From the NCBI GenBank assembly GCA_944472135.2, contig OX235263.1:6493517-6557516 (forward strand): a stretch of DNA of 64,000 bases. Direction: 5' to 3'. Positions within the stretch are counted from its first letter, which is position 1. Every line of letters starts with the position of its first letter. The notes under the pieces are model-generated. The model made no database searches. It was not told the origin of the DNA and worked only from the letters and a program-made list of their open reading frames with translations. This DNA is from Trichobilharzia regenti. Its lineage: Eukaryota > Platyhelminthes > Trematoda > Strigeidida > Schistosomatidae. Positions 22,544-32,122 of this stretch are shown in pieces. The translations under genes were made by a program, and so were the position numbers.

Positions 22544-23100
22544 GGTGGGCACGTACTGATGAAGAGTCCCAAACTAGTCTGACGAAACATCTGTCCAGTA
22601 CTTCAGTGCTAGTTTTCCAATGGTTCTCTAAATGATGTCAGCTCATGATGAAATCCTCCAACTGATCAAACACAAAATCCCTACAAAACCAATACTTGAA
22701 AATTAGTATGATGCTCATTAGCGACTGGTCCTGTTCAGGTAGGTAGTTACCTGGGTTCTAGTGGGGAGCCGTAACCAGTAGAGTGCAGCAGGTTGAAGGT
22801 GAGGCAGTAACTCATTGAAGAAGACATTGCACGAATTGGTCACGCTATGTCATGAGCTGGCTGGTAGAAGTTGGAATTCATAGGTTGGCCATTGGATCGG
22901 TCCCAGTGGCTTAACGGTCTACAAGCTAGTTCACCTTGTAACCAAAAGGTCCTGGGTTTGAACCATGTCGGTGGGTGCGTACTGTGAGGAGTCCCAAGCA
23001 CTAGGCTGACGAAACAGCTGGCTGTCCAGTACTCCAGTGCTTGTTTCCTTATGGTTCTCTAACCAATGTCAGGTCATGATGAAATCGTGTAATCAGTTAT
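22544..23100 (+). mobile_element. SINE-B tandem dimer
   Basis: Two plus-strand hammerhead regions, at about 22551-22602 and 22977-23033, are separated by one complete unit. The predicted cleavage positions (after 22595 and 23026) are 431 bp apart. The first core reads CTGATGA with GAAA; the second has lost bases (ctgtgagga). A tRNA-like head precedes the second. A short plus-strand RTE fragment lies just upstream at about 22400-22515. Confidence 0.8.
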
Positions 23101-23389
23101 TTTTTGAAGAGTTATTTCCAAATTTTACAACAAAATTTAAGATTTATCTGTTCCATGACCTCATTCAATTAAGTCATATCTCGTTTATATACGTGAAGTG
23201 ATGCAACTGACAGATTGTCCTGAAGCGTTTCTATTTTAACAGGGAAAAAAGTTCACTTCTAACGAAAGGGTTTCAGGACAGATGAACATAAGAAAGTGTG
23301 AAAACAAACAGTAGTTTAGAATAAGGGCAGGCAGTATTAAGAAAAGAGAGTTTGCATAAAAGAGAATTGTTTCATTATTATTATTATTA

Positions 23390-23520
23390 TTACGCGGCTC
23401 TTTGCCGTGTTGTATGACAACCTAAAAGCCTTCATTTCCTCTTCACATCATCTTATCCATGTCAGTCTTGAATATTTCAACTGTTATCTCAGACTTCGGT
23501 TCCAGTCGAACGCCTAGTTA
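23390..23520 (-). pseudogene. RTE C-terminal fragment
   Basis: Similar to 45530-45640: both contain ttca-ctcttcaca-ca-ctcatccatgtca. That DNA is the end of the RTE coding region on the minus strand. It is too short to assign a frame. Confidence 0.5.
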
Positions 23521-23574
23521 GTGTGGGATGTCATTCAGTGAGAGTTATATTAGAGTGTGCCCAACCTACTTCTA

Positions 23575-23815
23575 TCTCCGCTTTTTTATTCCTTTCATTT
23601 CCCAATGGAAAATAGGGGTTCAAGCTAGAGCTTTGAAATTTCAGTATCAGTTGGTGTTTATTGCCAGCATCATGCCCACCCATCCTTCCCTCTTTACCTG
23701 GCTTACTACCTGCTAAATGAGGTAAAGGAATATGACGGCCGGGAGTCGAATCCCGGACCACATGAGTCGTGGCTGGCCATGTGTCTTACAACTAAACAAC
23801 TACCGAAGTGCCTTT
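23575..23815 (-). mobile_element. SINE-C1 copy, diverged
   Basis: Minus strand: tail (ttcccaatggaaaataggggt), body (cctccctctttacctggc-like) and head with gagtcgaatcccggacc. The acceptor-stem end is altered (accgaagtgcc). Confidence 0.75.
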
Positions 23816-23954
23816 GAAGCTAATCTTATCACAAGCCATTAACATCCACACACCGATCAATCTGTCTACGGTTGACTTATAAAGAGCGAATTTATTAGTA
23901 CATGTTGGCTTATAGGTTGCCTAAAGAGGGACGTTAATGTTGCCTATGGTATTA

Positions 23955-24115
23955 TTGATATAAGGATAAAACTTCAGCACCGCGGTGGTAGAGTATAACT
24001 CCATTATGGATAAAATTTTATTTTGATAAAGTCACACAGTGTTCGTTATACAGTAACATTGACTGATGCGACTACATTTCGAGCACAGTTTATTACTACT
24101 GCTTATAATCTCATA
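23955..24115 (+). repeat. Diverged copy of the 47-48 kb PLE terminal sequence
   Basis: The order of short matches (aaacttcagcac, ggtggtagagtataactcc, tcacacagtg, ttcgagcacagtttatta) parallels 47030-47170. No coding part follows. Bases 24116-24580 are AT-rich and unassigned. Confidence 0.5.
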
Positions 24116-24579
24116 TCAAGACCCTACTCACTCACACAACTTTCTTGCTTCATTTATATACATGAATGAAATTGATGATTAGACATTTGAATAAAAATCA
24201 ATATAGGATAATGTACATTCAGAATTATTGATATGAGTGTTATTCATCAATTACAATCAGATGGGAAATAAGATGAGTGTTTTTATAGTCATAAAAAGTA
24301 ACTTGTTAGAATGTTGTGATATACGTGAATTGAATTGAAATAGAATTTTGAGATTATTTATTATCCTCCTCTAATTTGACTGACTGGCGGTAATAATATC
24401 TTCCATGCATATCTCTGGTATTTGCGTTGAGTCAGTCCTATTGCGCATGTGTTGTGTTGGGTGTAGACTAGATGAACCAGGCAGGATTCAGTAATCACTC
24501 TCTATCCTTCTCCACCTACATATATTACTTCTTAGAATTTTAACTCTGTCCCACCCACCCTATTATGTGGTTGTGTGTT

Positions 24580-25145
24580 AATGCATGCAGTGCAGTGTAG
24601 TGTTGAGTGCTTTTTTTCTAAATTACTTACCTTCACAGGTGAGATCAATCACTCTAACCTTAGTTAAATTCTTATGTTCTGACAGGCAATCTGACAACCG
24701 ACGACCTACTAGTTTGACTTATGTAGTTGATTTAACTCGCAGTCATTGCAGGGTATTTTGTGAATTATATATTATTTTTGTTTAATTGGGTCAACCAACA
24801 GGGTCCTTTGACCTACAAAGTTTATCCTACCTGAATGAGTTTGTAGGTTTGAATGCCAACAGCCTAATTCCTGCTTTATTGAGAATCCTACGTAGGGAGG
24901 GTCTCAGATGTCATTGCCTTATATGGTCTAACAGTAGATGCCTTATATTCTCTCCTATCTATGTTATCATTATTAGTTTCACCATTATTTTTTATTTGAT
25001 TTTGGTCCTTTTTGATCTTCCTAATGAATTTTATAGGATAGTTAGTTATTTAGCTCTAATTTTTCTTGTTCTATCAGTTTCATTTCATCACTTAGGTTTT
25101 TTGTTGTACTACTTAGTGCTATTGCTCATTTTGTTAGACACTTAA
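24580..25145 (+). other. Two adjacent open frames of unknown nature
   Basis: Frames of 66 codons (24585-24785) and 119 codons (24786-25145) lie end to end in the same reading frame, separated only by a TAA. The second has a GLNANSLIPALLRILRREGL stretch, faintly like the start of a LINE endonuclease, followed by a strongly hydrophobic segment of about 70 residues. No domain was recognised. It could be the 5' region of a LINE or chance. Confidence 0.3.
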
Positions 25146-25374
25146 CTAAGCCTACCTTCACAGACAGATAACGGACGGATGAGGCGATGAATCAAAGAGG
25201 TCTAAATATCTATTAGCAGAATGTGTTGGCTTTTTATAAACGCCGCTAGTGTGCAGTTCGCCTTCTTCTATTAGTTTGATTTTACAATCTAACATCACAA
25301 CTAATTCTCTTTGTTCATTTTCCCACCAAAGCGTGAATTTTATTCCCTTTGCCTATGGTATGTATCAAAGATAT

Positions 25375-25690
25375 CTCGCCTAGTTAACTAGCTGGTTAGT
25401 TTTCTAACCAGTCCCCAGACCATGAAAACAGGAAGGTTTGGGCTTGGGGCTAGCAATCCTACCCCGGAAAATCAATCCAGTCGCTAGAGAAACGTCTCCC
25501 TCCCTCTGCAATTGGAGGGAGAGACAGTGACAAAATGACATGGGCTGGTGGAAGCCCTTGAGAAGCCAGTCAGCCAACCGACGTGTTTTCTTTCGATGAA
25601 AGCAAAAATTAGGATTGGAATGAGGAGATGGATTGGACAGATGCTAAGGAGATTGTTGAATGACATCGTGCACCAGGCCATAGCTCGATT
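25375..25690 (+). repeat. RTE 5' region fragment
   Basis: Matches 39655-39945, where the same sequence leads into an RTE endonuclease frame (shared: taccccggaaaatcaat, gctagagaaac, gtgttttct, gaaagcaaaaat). Here the coding part is lost after about 25620. Confidence 0.6.
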
Positions 25691-25760
25691 GGTAGTCAAA
25701 TGCATCTCAGTTTTTTTATAATCAAACTTTTTTTCAAATGACTGTACTATTTTCCAAGAG

Positions 25761-26165
25761 TTGGTTTGTAGGGATTTGATTGGTTTCAGGATTTCATCAT
25801 AAGCTGACATTAGTTAGAGAACCATTGGAAAACCTGGGAGTACTGGACAGCTGTTTCGTCCTAGTTTGGGACTCTTCAGCAGTACGCACCCACCGGGATT
25901 CGAACCCAGGACCTTCCGGTTACAAGGCGAGCTTGTATAACATTAAGCCACTGGGACCCGATCCAATGGTCCTTGAATTCTAATTTCTGCCAATTCACGA
26001 CATAGCGCACCGCTAGCCAATGTCTTCGGCGAGTATTTGTCCTCACACCCGACCAGCTGCACCCTACTGGTCACGACTTCCCACTGGAACCCAGGTAACT
26101 ACCTACCTGAATAGGGCCAGTCGCCAGTGAGCATCTCATTGGTATTCAAGTGTTGGTTTGTACTA
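25761..26165 (-). mobile_element. SINE-B unit with the best-preserved hammerhead
   Basis: A complete minus-strand unit: tail, hammerhead at 25840-25885, tRNA-like head (ggttcgaa on the minus strand, near 25900), leader and link. The opening motif ttggtttgta (25761) recurs at 26153, a period of 392 bp, so just over one monomer is present. Confidence 0.85.
25840..25885 (-). ncRNA. Minimal hammerhead ribozyme, SINE-B
   Basis: Minus strand: gtactg (stem I), CTGAAGA core, G-tccc/agga-C stem II with an aaact-type loop, GAAA, acagctgt as a palindromic stem III, GTC cleavage triplet, cagtac (stem I partner). All core positions match the consensus except position 7 (A for U), which tolerates change. 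Stem III has almost no loop, so two RNA copies would be expected to pair as a dimer. Confidence 0.75.
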
Positions 26166-26443
26166 TTTTTGTTTCCAGTGGAACTTAGAACCTCCGCACT
26201 GATGTTTTTCTTGTCTACGCAGTGTTATTCCCAGCTTCACGTCCAACATTCTCTCTTTCCTCAGTGTACTAGCGATTAGGTAATGTGGTAACTCTAAACT
26301 ATAGCACCCCAAAAAAACCGAAACTACCTAGCGAACGGACAAATGACCTTGACAAGGACAACTTTGACCATTCAGAAGGCTCAAAGAAAACGGTGCATAA
26401 TTTTAATAAATCGTTTATATAAAAGTAATGTATATGTTAAAAT

Positions 26444-26684
26444 GTGCGTCGGTGGTATAGCGGTTAGGACGCTCGCCAACCATGCACATGTTCCAGGGTT
26501 CGATCCCCGGCCGACGCACTCCTTTACCTCGCTAAGTCAGAAATAAAACCTGGTAAAGAGGGAAGGTTGGGCATGGGGCTAGCAACCCCATCCTCTAAAA
26601 TAAAACTCTGCTACAGGAACTTCAAGCCACTAGCTTGGAGCCCTATGTTCCACTGGGGAACGTGAAGGAAAAATTATTATTTAT
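26444..26684 (+). mobile_element. SINE-C1 copy with 13-bp target duplication
   Basis: The 74-nt tRNA-like head (26444-26518) has a perfect 7-bp acceptor pairing, gtgcgtc with gacgcac, and a B-box gggttcgatcccc. The C1 body and a tail ending ccctatgttccactgggg, then (ATT)n, follow. tatatgttaaaat occurs at both ends (26431-26443 and 26685-26697). This is the best-preserved C1 copy. Confidence 0.9.
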
Positions 26685-26743
26685 TATATGTTAAAATATG
26701 TTTACAAAGGATAACGTTCTCGTATATGTTCCAAAAAAACTTC

Positions 26744-27240
26744 TCAATTTCTCACAGGAGTTTTGATACTTATGTTAAACCAAGTCCTGTATATAAACTC
26801 ATCGAGATAACTGTATATCATTGCATTTCTTGATCCATTCACTGATCTGATCCGTTTTTTTGAGGTGACTCCAAATACTTTCGATGGAATTAGTGTCAGT
26901 TCCATCAAAAGGATTGATAAAACCATTTGTATGGCTGAAGACTTGATGAATATAGCCGAGATTCGATAACTGACTGTAACTACTCCTTTCATCTGCATGA
27001 ATAGTTGTTCCAGGCAGTACTAATCGCTGGATAGGTCTCTGAAGTGCTGGTACCATTGGACTGCAGATATTTCCGAATTTTCAGTTTCATAAGCTGTTGC
27101 TGTTACTGGTCTTTTAAGCACCCAGTTATGACACATCATTAAAATTTTCTATAGAGGTAATTTAGAGTTAGCGAAAAAAGTACCGACGGAATCTGAAAGC
27201 TAAAAAAGAACAGCATACCTTCTCGAAGTGACTTTCTGGT
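26744..27240 (-). pseudogene. Merlin transposase (IS1016/ISXO2-like), frameshifted
   Basis: Minus strand. HNWVLKRPVTATAYETENSE (about 27130-27070) precedes HADERSSYSQLSNLGYIH (catalytic D, about 26995-26945), then TNSIESIWSHLKK (catalytic E, about 26900-26860). After a frameshift near 26810 the C-terminus continues as YLDEFIYRTWF. D and E are present, but the usual His before TN is replaced by Asp. The N-terminus is incomplete. Confidence 0.8.
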
Positions 27241-27508
27241 TCAGCACTCATGGCACCTGTAAACAAACCCATCAGTGCAGCTAGTGTATCTTTGTATATG
27301 CATGACACCTCCACATTGACAATTTTTCGACCTTCCTATCAGGCCGTTCTCCAAACACTAATCAAAAACAAGATCTGGTGCGAATTTGCAACGCAAAAGC
27401 TGTACAGCATCCATCAGTGCGTCTGGATAATATGGAATCACCTGATTGGTTGCTCAAGGTCATTCTTCCGTTCGCTAGGTAGTTTCGGTTTGGGCTGCCA
27501 TAGTTTAG

Positions 27509-28322
27509 TCTGTCTGTCAGTTTTCGACATAGAACTTTGCACCAATGTTCAGCAGTTCAAGTCACCACACTCCCTCCATGTAGCACACAAAGCAAGAGAA
27601 GAAAGTAGAAGAAATGCATAATAGAGACAGACAATAAACAGAGGTTTGAGACAAAGGAATAGTAGTAACGAAGAACAAAACAGTTTCATTGGAAATCATA
27701 AGTCACAAAGAGTGAATGCATCTACACTAGCCATTGAGAACGATTTTGAGCCATGTCACCAATTGTTTCCAACCACTGGTTTTTACCGTCCTGAGGACCC
27801 TAACCAACCAGGAAGTCTACACATTCCGACTTGGATGAGACTAACTGTTGTGGATTTCATTGACTGATGAAGCCATGTTTTGGTTTGACCACAACGTTCT
27901 AGCTCTTTTCCAGCCTGACCCTATGTCAGCTAACATTGACCATTGTCAAGGAAGGCAATGGCTAGGCTAGGCATACGTAACACATGTCCTAACTTCATGT
28001 AACTTCATAGCCTCGTCGATTGATTTCCCCTCCTTAACTAGCACTGAACCGACGCCTAACCTCAATATTGCTTACCTTATAATACCACTTCATACAGGAG
28101 ATAGAACGCAGGCACCTATGATCGAAGACAGCTAATCTTTTCATGTCTTCCACTCTCAATAGCCATGTCTGGCTCATAGCCATAGAGGAGGACGGAGCAG
28201 ACTGCTGCTGAAAAGTACACCCACCCTTTAGTCGATAGCCAGCCGGATATCACGTCTACTAAGCTAGAGACGGCGTAAACTGGCAGGCATATTCGAAACT
28301 AGCCTTCTGTATCCGTGCTGAG
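27509..28322 (-). pseudogene. RTE-like LINE inserted in Merlin
   Basis: Minus-strand, 5'-truncated RTE of the 8.8-kb family. It starts at its 3' UTR (tctgtctgtcagttttcg) and ends in the region before LYACET-like sequence. The flanks ccatagtttag and ctatagtttag (10/11) form the target duplication. They rejoin to give the Merlin terminal repeat once the LINE is removed. Confidence 0.8.
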
Positions 28323-28341
28323 GCTATAGTTTAGAGTTACC

Positions 28342-29200
28342 GATAATCTTTTCGTAGTGTATATCTGCTTAGAATCCAACATGGATTTCTCAGATTGGCA
28401 AGTGAGTATTTTAAACCACCCGCTTAGCCCGCCAATTCATTTGAATTATGCATCATGAATATAAAAACATTCAATGTTCAACACTCTTTATTTCTCTTTT
28501 TGTTGTTTTAAACATGAATATAAAACACTACAGTTATACGACAAAAAAAGCTCAGTCACGTTTATCACATTTTTATTTTATCGAATATTTATCTATATGT
28601 ATATATATTGTAGTTATTTTATTTGATGACTTATCGGCGCCCAATGTTGATAAACAAAACTAAACATAACAAGACCAAACAACACAGACAAACATAATTC
28701 ATCAAGAAAATAAAACTGTGTAGTGTTAATAAGTCGTGTTTTTTTACTGTGCACCTAAATGTTTATCTAAGTGTGTACTCTAAAGGTAATTAAGGGTGAT
28801 TTTCTTCTCATACAAGTACACATATCGATATCCTGTCCTGTTTGTTTCTCACTTGTCTTTCTTAATATCGGTTAAATCTCGGTCTAAAGTAATGTCTCTT
28901 CTCTCTTGCTCGCTCGCTCGCTCGGTGGTGAGCACGCGCGCTCACACACGTACATATCCGCTCTCATTCAAATGGTATAATGTATCCAAAAACTAAATAA
29001 ATAAAATTGTAACTGTATTTAAACATCTTTAATTGAATGAAGGAAGGTGTAATGAGTATATGAGTTAATGATGATTGAGCAAGTGAGTGAGTGAGTGAGT
29101 GAGTGAGTGATTGAGTGAGTGAGTGGATAACTCACGAATCAATAATCCAAGAAGAAAAAGAAGTAAAATGGTAAATAGGACTCGCTACACACAAAACCTG
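28342..29200. other. AT-rich stretch with microsatellites
   Basis: (CTCG)n lies near 28908-28923 and (GAGT)n near 29083-29123. Short frames are not convincing. No repeat family was recognised. Confidence 0.6.
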
Positions 29201-29400
29201 TGAGTAACGAGAAGATAGGAATACGATGAACTAACGGATAAGAAGACTCCATCTAGAAGATCTGGATTTCGCGTGGGGATATGATTTATGTTTAATGTCA
29301 CACACACACACACAAACTCGAAGACTTCCAGGCAGGCGAAAACCAGCAGGCTATCAAAAGAGGTTGGCAGGTAGAGAAGAGAGGACACCGGGTGAATATT
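29200..29400 (+). pseudogene. RTE RT fragment
   Basis: DNA complementary to 11690-11890 (agaagactccatctagaaga, gcgaaaacca). It covers only the segment around the RT palm. No intact motif. Confidence 0.5.
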
Positions 29401-29501
29401 AGAGAATATTCTATAGTTTGCTTTATAAGGTTTAGTTATGTTTTTGCGAGTTAATCACGGGTTTATATGAATTAGAGAACCCAATTGGTGGATGGTGGCT
29501 A

Positions 29502-29562
29502 GCAGTGGAATCCAGGACGCGCATTTCGTCCTATTTGGGACTCGTCAACTGGATGTACCTGC
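29502..29562 (-). ncRNA. Hammerhead ribozyme, SINE-A, probably inactive
   Basis: Minus strand: gtacatccag, TTGACGA, stem II, GAAATGCGCGTC, ctggattccactgc. The first core base C3 is changed to T, which normally abolishes cleavage. The same change is present in the partner arm at 33065-33124. Confidence 0.75.
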
Positions 29563-29584
29563 ATTTCTCAGTGAGTGATGATGT

Positions 29585-29902
29585 TGTAGCGGCAAATAAT
29601 TCCCCAAAATTATTGACCACAGCAATCACTCATTGGATGCTGACCACCACTGTTTAAGTCGACTTGTTTAGCTGAAGGCTTCCGGTCAAGCATCCCCGCC
29701 ATTTGGTACCCCGTCGTGTCACGTGCACGATCACTAGCTAGCTAAGCGTTCGTCTAACGGCTGGTTTTGGTTCCTAAATACATTTCTTCGTTTGGACGAC
29801 CAATTATTGGCTTTTGCTTTGTCTTTGGTACGCGAGAATAAATTAATTAGAAGTTGTTGAACGAGATATCACGTCAAACCTTTAATATCTCTCAACCCTA
29901 AA
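29585..29902 (+). repeat. Gypsy 5' LTR
   Basis: 318 bp, starting tgtagcgg and ending ccctaaa. It differs from the 3' LTR at a handful of sites that I noticed, including one extra C near 29712 and one missing C near the end. It does not end in the canonical CA. Confidence 0.9.
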
Positions 29903-29965
29903 CTGGTGAGCCCACCGCGAACTTCACCCACGACGCCCACCTTTAAACTGGTGAGCCCAACCGCG
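29903..29965 (+). promoter_or_regulatory. Primer-binding site region, duplicated
   Basis: ctggtgagcccaccgcg directly follows the LTR and begins with the TGG expected for pairing with a tRNA 3' CCA. A near copy (ctggtgagcccaaccgcg) lies 45 bp downstream, so the PBS and its following bases have been tandemly duplicated. Confidence 0.7.
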
Positions 29966-30060
29966 AACTTCATCCACGAAAAATCCGCAGATAACCCCGG
30001 TGAGTTCGTTCCATTTTGTATTTGTTCTTGTACCATATATTATTCGACATAATTTTCGTC

Positions 30061-30603
30061 ATGAGTGATCTTAGTCCCAAGGTCATCCGTATCCGCTCAA
30101 CTCCTAAAACCATTCAGCTCGTACCATACTGGCCAGATAATGCTGAAACGTGGTTTCTGCTAGCTGAAGCAGATTTTTGTGAGCATGGGATAACTGATCA
30201 ACGTTCACAGTTACTTGCAGTTATTCACGCCCTACCGCGGGAATTCAGCAAGTACGTAACATCACAGATGTTGAGTCCCGAGGTAAGTAACTCGTACGAG
30301 TTGCTGAAAGCATCCCTCCTCAGGAGAAACGCTCTCACGGACAGACAACGTCTAGATGAATTATTTCGCAACATCGAGTTAGGAGATCAGTCAGCCGTGA
30401 GCATGCTGACAAGAATGAAACAAGTCGTCGGCCAATGTCAGTTCGACGAAGGACTGTTTAGAGAACTCTTCTTAACCAAGTTGCCACAATCTGTACAGAC
30501 CGTACTTGTGACACTTGAGGGTACTGTAATAGAGAACTTAGCTATTACTGCAGATAAGATCCTAGAAATAACTAAACGGTCTGTCCCGAAATATGCTCAA
30601 TGA
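30061..30603 (+). CDS. Gypsy gag (capsid part)
   Basis: 180 codons from an ATG in good context at 30061 (MSDLSPKVIRI); an in-frame ATG at 30016 would add 15 residues. The region WPDNAETWFLLAEADFCEHG and the later LFRELFLTKLPQSVQTVLV are typical of the capsid domain of flatworm and arthropod Gypsy elements. The frame stops at TGA 30601-30603, and the next frame starts at the overlapping ATGA. In intact relatives capsid and nucleocapsid are normally one frame, so this may be a disabling shift. Confidence 0.85.
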   Translation: MSDLSPKVIRIRSTPKTIQLVPYWPDNAETWFLLAEADFCEHGITDQRSQLLAVIHALPREFSKYVTSQMLSPEVSNSYELLKASLLRRNALTDRQRLDELFRNIELGDQSAVSMLTRMKQVVGQCQFDEGLFRELFLTKLPQSVQTVLVTLEGTVIENLAITADKILEITKRSVPKYAQ

Positions 30604-30887
30604 CTAAGCAGACTTCGAGTGAGGATCCTGCAATGACAGAGTTATGCAACTCCCTTCAGCAGATGTTTAGGTCAAACACGCATTCTAAATCCTCCAACCG
30701 TCGTCCTAAATCTCCTCAACGCAGGAACTCGCGTGGTCGATCTAAGTCCAAACCACGTTCACTGAAAAACCCTGACTGGTGCTGGTACCACAACACCTAT
30801 GGCCAAGAAGCGAAGTGTTGCCGTAAGCCTTGTAACTTCGGAAATGTCTCAAAGTCTGCGGGAAACTATCCCGCCGGCACGCGTTAG
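30600..30887 (+). CDS. Gypsy nucleocapsid segment with CCHC-like knuckle
   Basis: 95 codons in the -1 frame relative to gag. It is basic and Ser/Arg-rich ([17 protein letters not shown]), then carries [18 protein letters not shown], a CxxH...C-type zinc knuckle for RNA binding. It stops at TAG 30885-30887, just before the protease. Confidence 0.8.
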   Translation: MTKQTSSEDPAMTELCNSLQQMFRSNTHSKSSNRRPKSPQRRNSRGRSKSKPRSLKNPDWCWYHNTYGQEAKCCRKPCNFGNVSKSAGNYPAGTR

Positions 30888-30934
30888 CGGCAACCGTCGC
30901 CGGTGGCACTAGCCGCCTACTTTACATCCATGAT

Positions 30935-32122
30935 GTGATAAGCCAGACTCGATACTTAGTCGACACAGGCGCCGAAGTCAGCGTCCTTCCTGCTACAGCA
31001 GCAGATCGACAGAAGGAACCTACCTTCAACTTACAGGCTGCAAATGGAAAACCAATCGCAACCTTTGGTAGGAAATACGTCTATCTGAACGTAGGTTTAC
31101 GCAAACCTATTCGGTGGATTTTCCTTCTCGCTGACGTTACAATGCCCATCATTGGCACGGACCTACTTAATCATCATGATTTACTCGTAGACGTCCGCCG
31201 AAAACGACTGATTGACAATACTACTAGTCTGTCTATCAAAGGCATCACCTACATAGGCCCTAGCTTGTCACCCGTTAAGATAAAGGCAATTCTTGATCCA
31301 ACTTTTCAACCTATCGTTGACAAGTATCCGGAACTTAATTGCCCGTCGAACGACCTACCGTGCATAACCAGCAATGTTATGCACCACATCATTACCACAG
31401 GACAACCTGTGACATCTAAAGCACGACGATTAGCTCCTGACAAACTGAGAATCGCCAGGAATGAATTTGACCATATGCTTAGCCTTGGCATCATTCGACC
31501 TTCGAATAGCCCATGGGCATCCCCACTTCATATGGTTCCGAAAAAGGATAGCAACGATTGGCGACCCACCGGTGATTACCGGCGAGTGAATGCCAAAACA
31601 ACCCCTGATTGCTACCCGTTGCCTCATATACACGACTTGACGGCAACCTTATCCGGCGCGACTATATTCTCCAAAATCGACTTGGTTAAAGCGTATAACC
31701 AAATCCCGATGGCAACAGAAGACATCCCGAAAACGGCTATCATTACGCCTTTCGGACTTTTTGAATTTCTACGTATGCCATTCGGTCTTCGGAATGCAGC
31801 CCAAACATTCCAACGCTTCATTGACGAAGTATTTCGCGGTCTCGACTTTGTATACGCATACTTAGACGACTGCCTCATTGCCAGTCCAGACAAGGAAACT
31901 CACCTTAGGCACTTGGACTTGGCATTTGACAGGTTACGCCAACATGGTGTTACCATCAATATTCAAAAGTGTCAAATCGGTGTTGACTCACTCGACTTCC
32001 TGGGTCACACTATTGACTGCAAGGGCATTCGCCCACTGGCTACTAAGGTTGAGCCTCCTAAGAAAAACCGTTCTGGACGCACCGTAAGGTTCCCAGAACA
32101 TTTGCACACTTATTTGACTTAA
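30935..32122 (+). CDS. Gypsy pol: protease and RT, fused to pol C-terminus by deletion
   Basis: Protease: [11 protein letters not shown] gives the catalytic Asp. [36 protein letters not shown] (motif A), [20 protein letters not shown] (motif B), [11 protein letters not shown] (catalytic YLDD), [12 protein letters not shown]. After IRPLATKVE the frame passes directly to [17 protein letters not shown], which looks like the extreme C-terminus of a Gypsy pol. The rest of RT, RNase H and integrase are therefore absent. The frame is open upstream to at least 30842, so the start is not fixed; pol may begin by frameshift. The reading frame here is otherwise undamaged. Confidence 0.9.
   Translation: MISQTRYLVDTGAEVSVLPATAADRQKEPTFNLQAANGKPIATFGRKYVYLNVGLRKPIRWIFLLADVTMPIIGTDLLNHHDLLVDVRRKRLIDNTTSLSIKGITYIGPSLSPVKIKAILDPTFQPIVDKYPELNCPSNDLPCITSNVMHHIITTGQPVTSKARRLAPDKLRIARNEFDHMLSLGIIRPSNSPWASPLHMVPKKDSNDWRPTGDYRRVNAKTTPDCYPLPHIHDLTATLSGATIFSKIDLVKAYNQIPMATEDIPKTAIITPFGLFEFLRMPFGLRNAAQTFQRFIDEVFRGLDFVYAYLDDCLIASPDKETHLRHLDLAFDRLRQHGVTINIQKCQIGVDSLDFLGHTIDCKGIRPLATKVEPPKKNRSGRTVRFPEHLHTYLT

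Larger units (their letters stand above)
26287..28341 (-). mobile_element. Merlin-type DNA transposon with nested insertions
   Basis: The termini ggtaactctaaactatagc (26287) and its inverted counterpart ending gagttacc (28341) continue inward as long inverted repeats: aaaccgaaactacctagcg at about 26316 and its complement at about 27473-27492. The sides are flanked by ggtaatgt and gataatct, a 6/8 match compatible with the 8-9-bp duplication of Merlin. Removing the nested SINE-C1 and RTE leaves about 1 kb, a usual Merlin size. Confidence 0.75.

Noticed and set aside
26444..26518. Apparent tRNA gene with complete acceptor stem
   Set aside because: It is the head of a SINE-C1 with body, tail and target duplication, and the same head recurs in at least seven copies.
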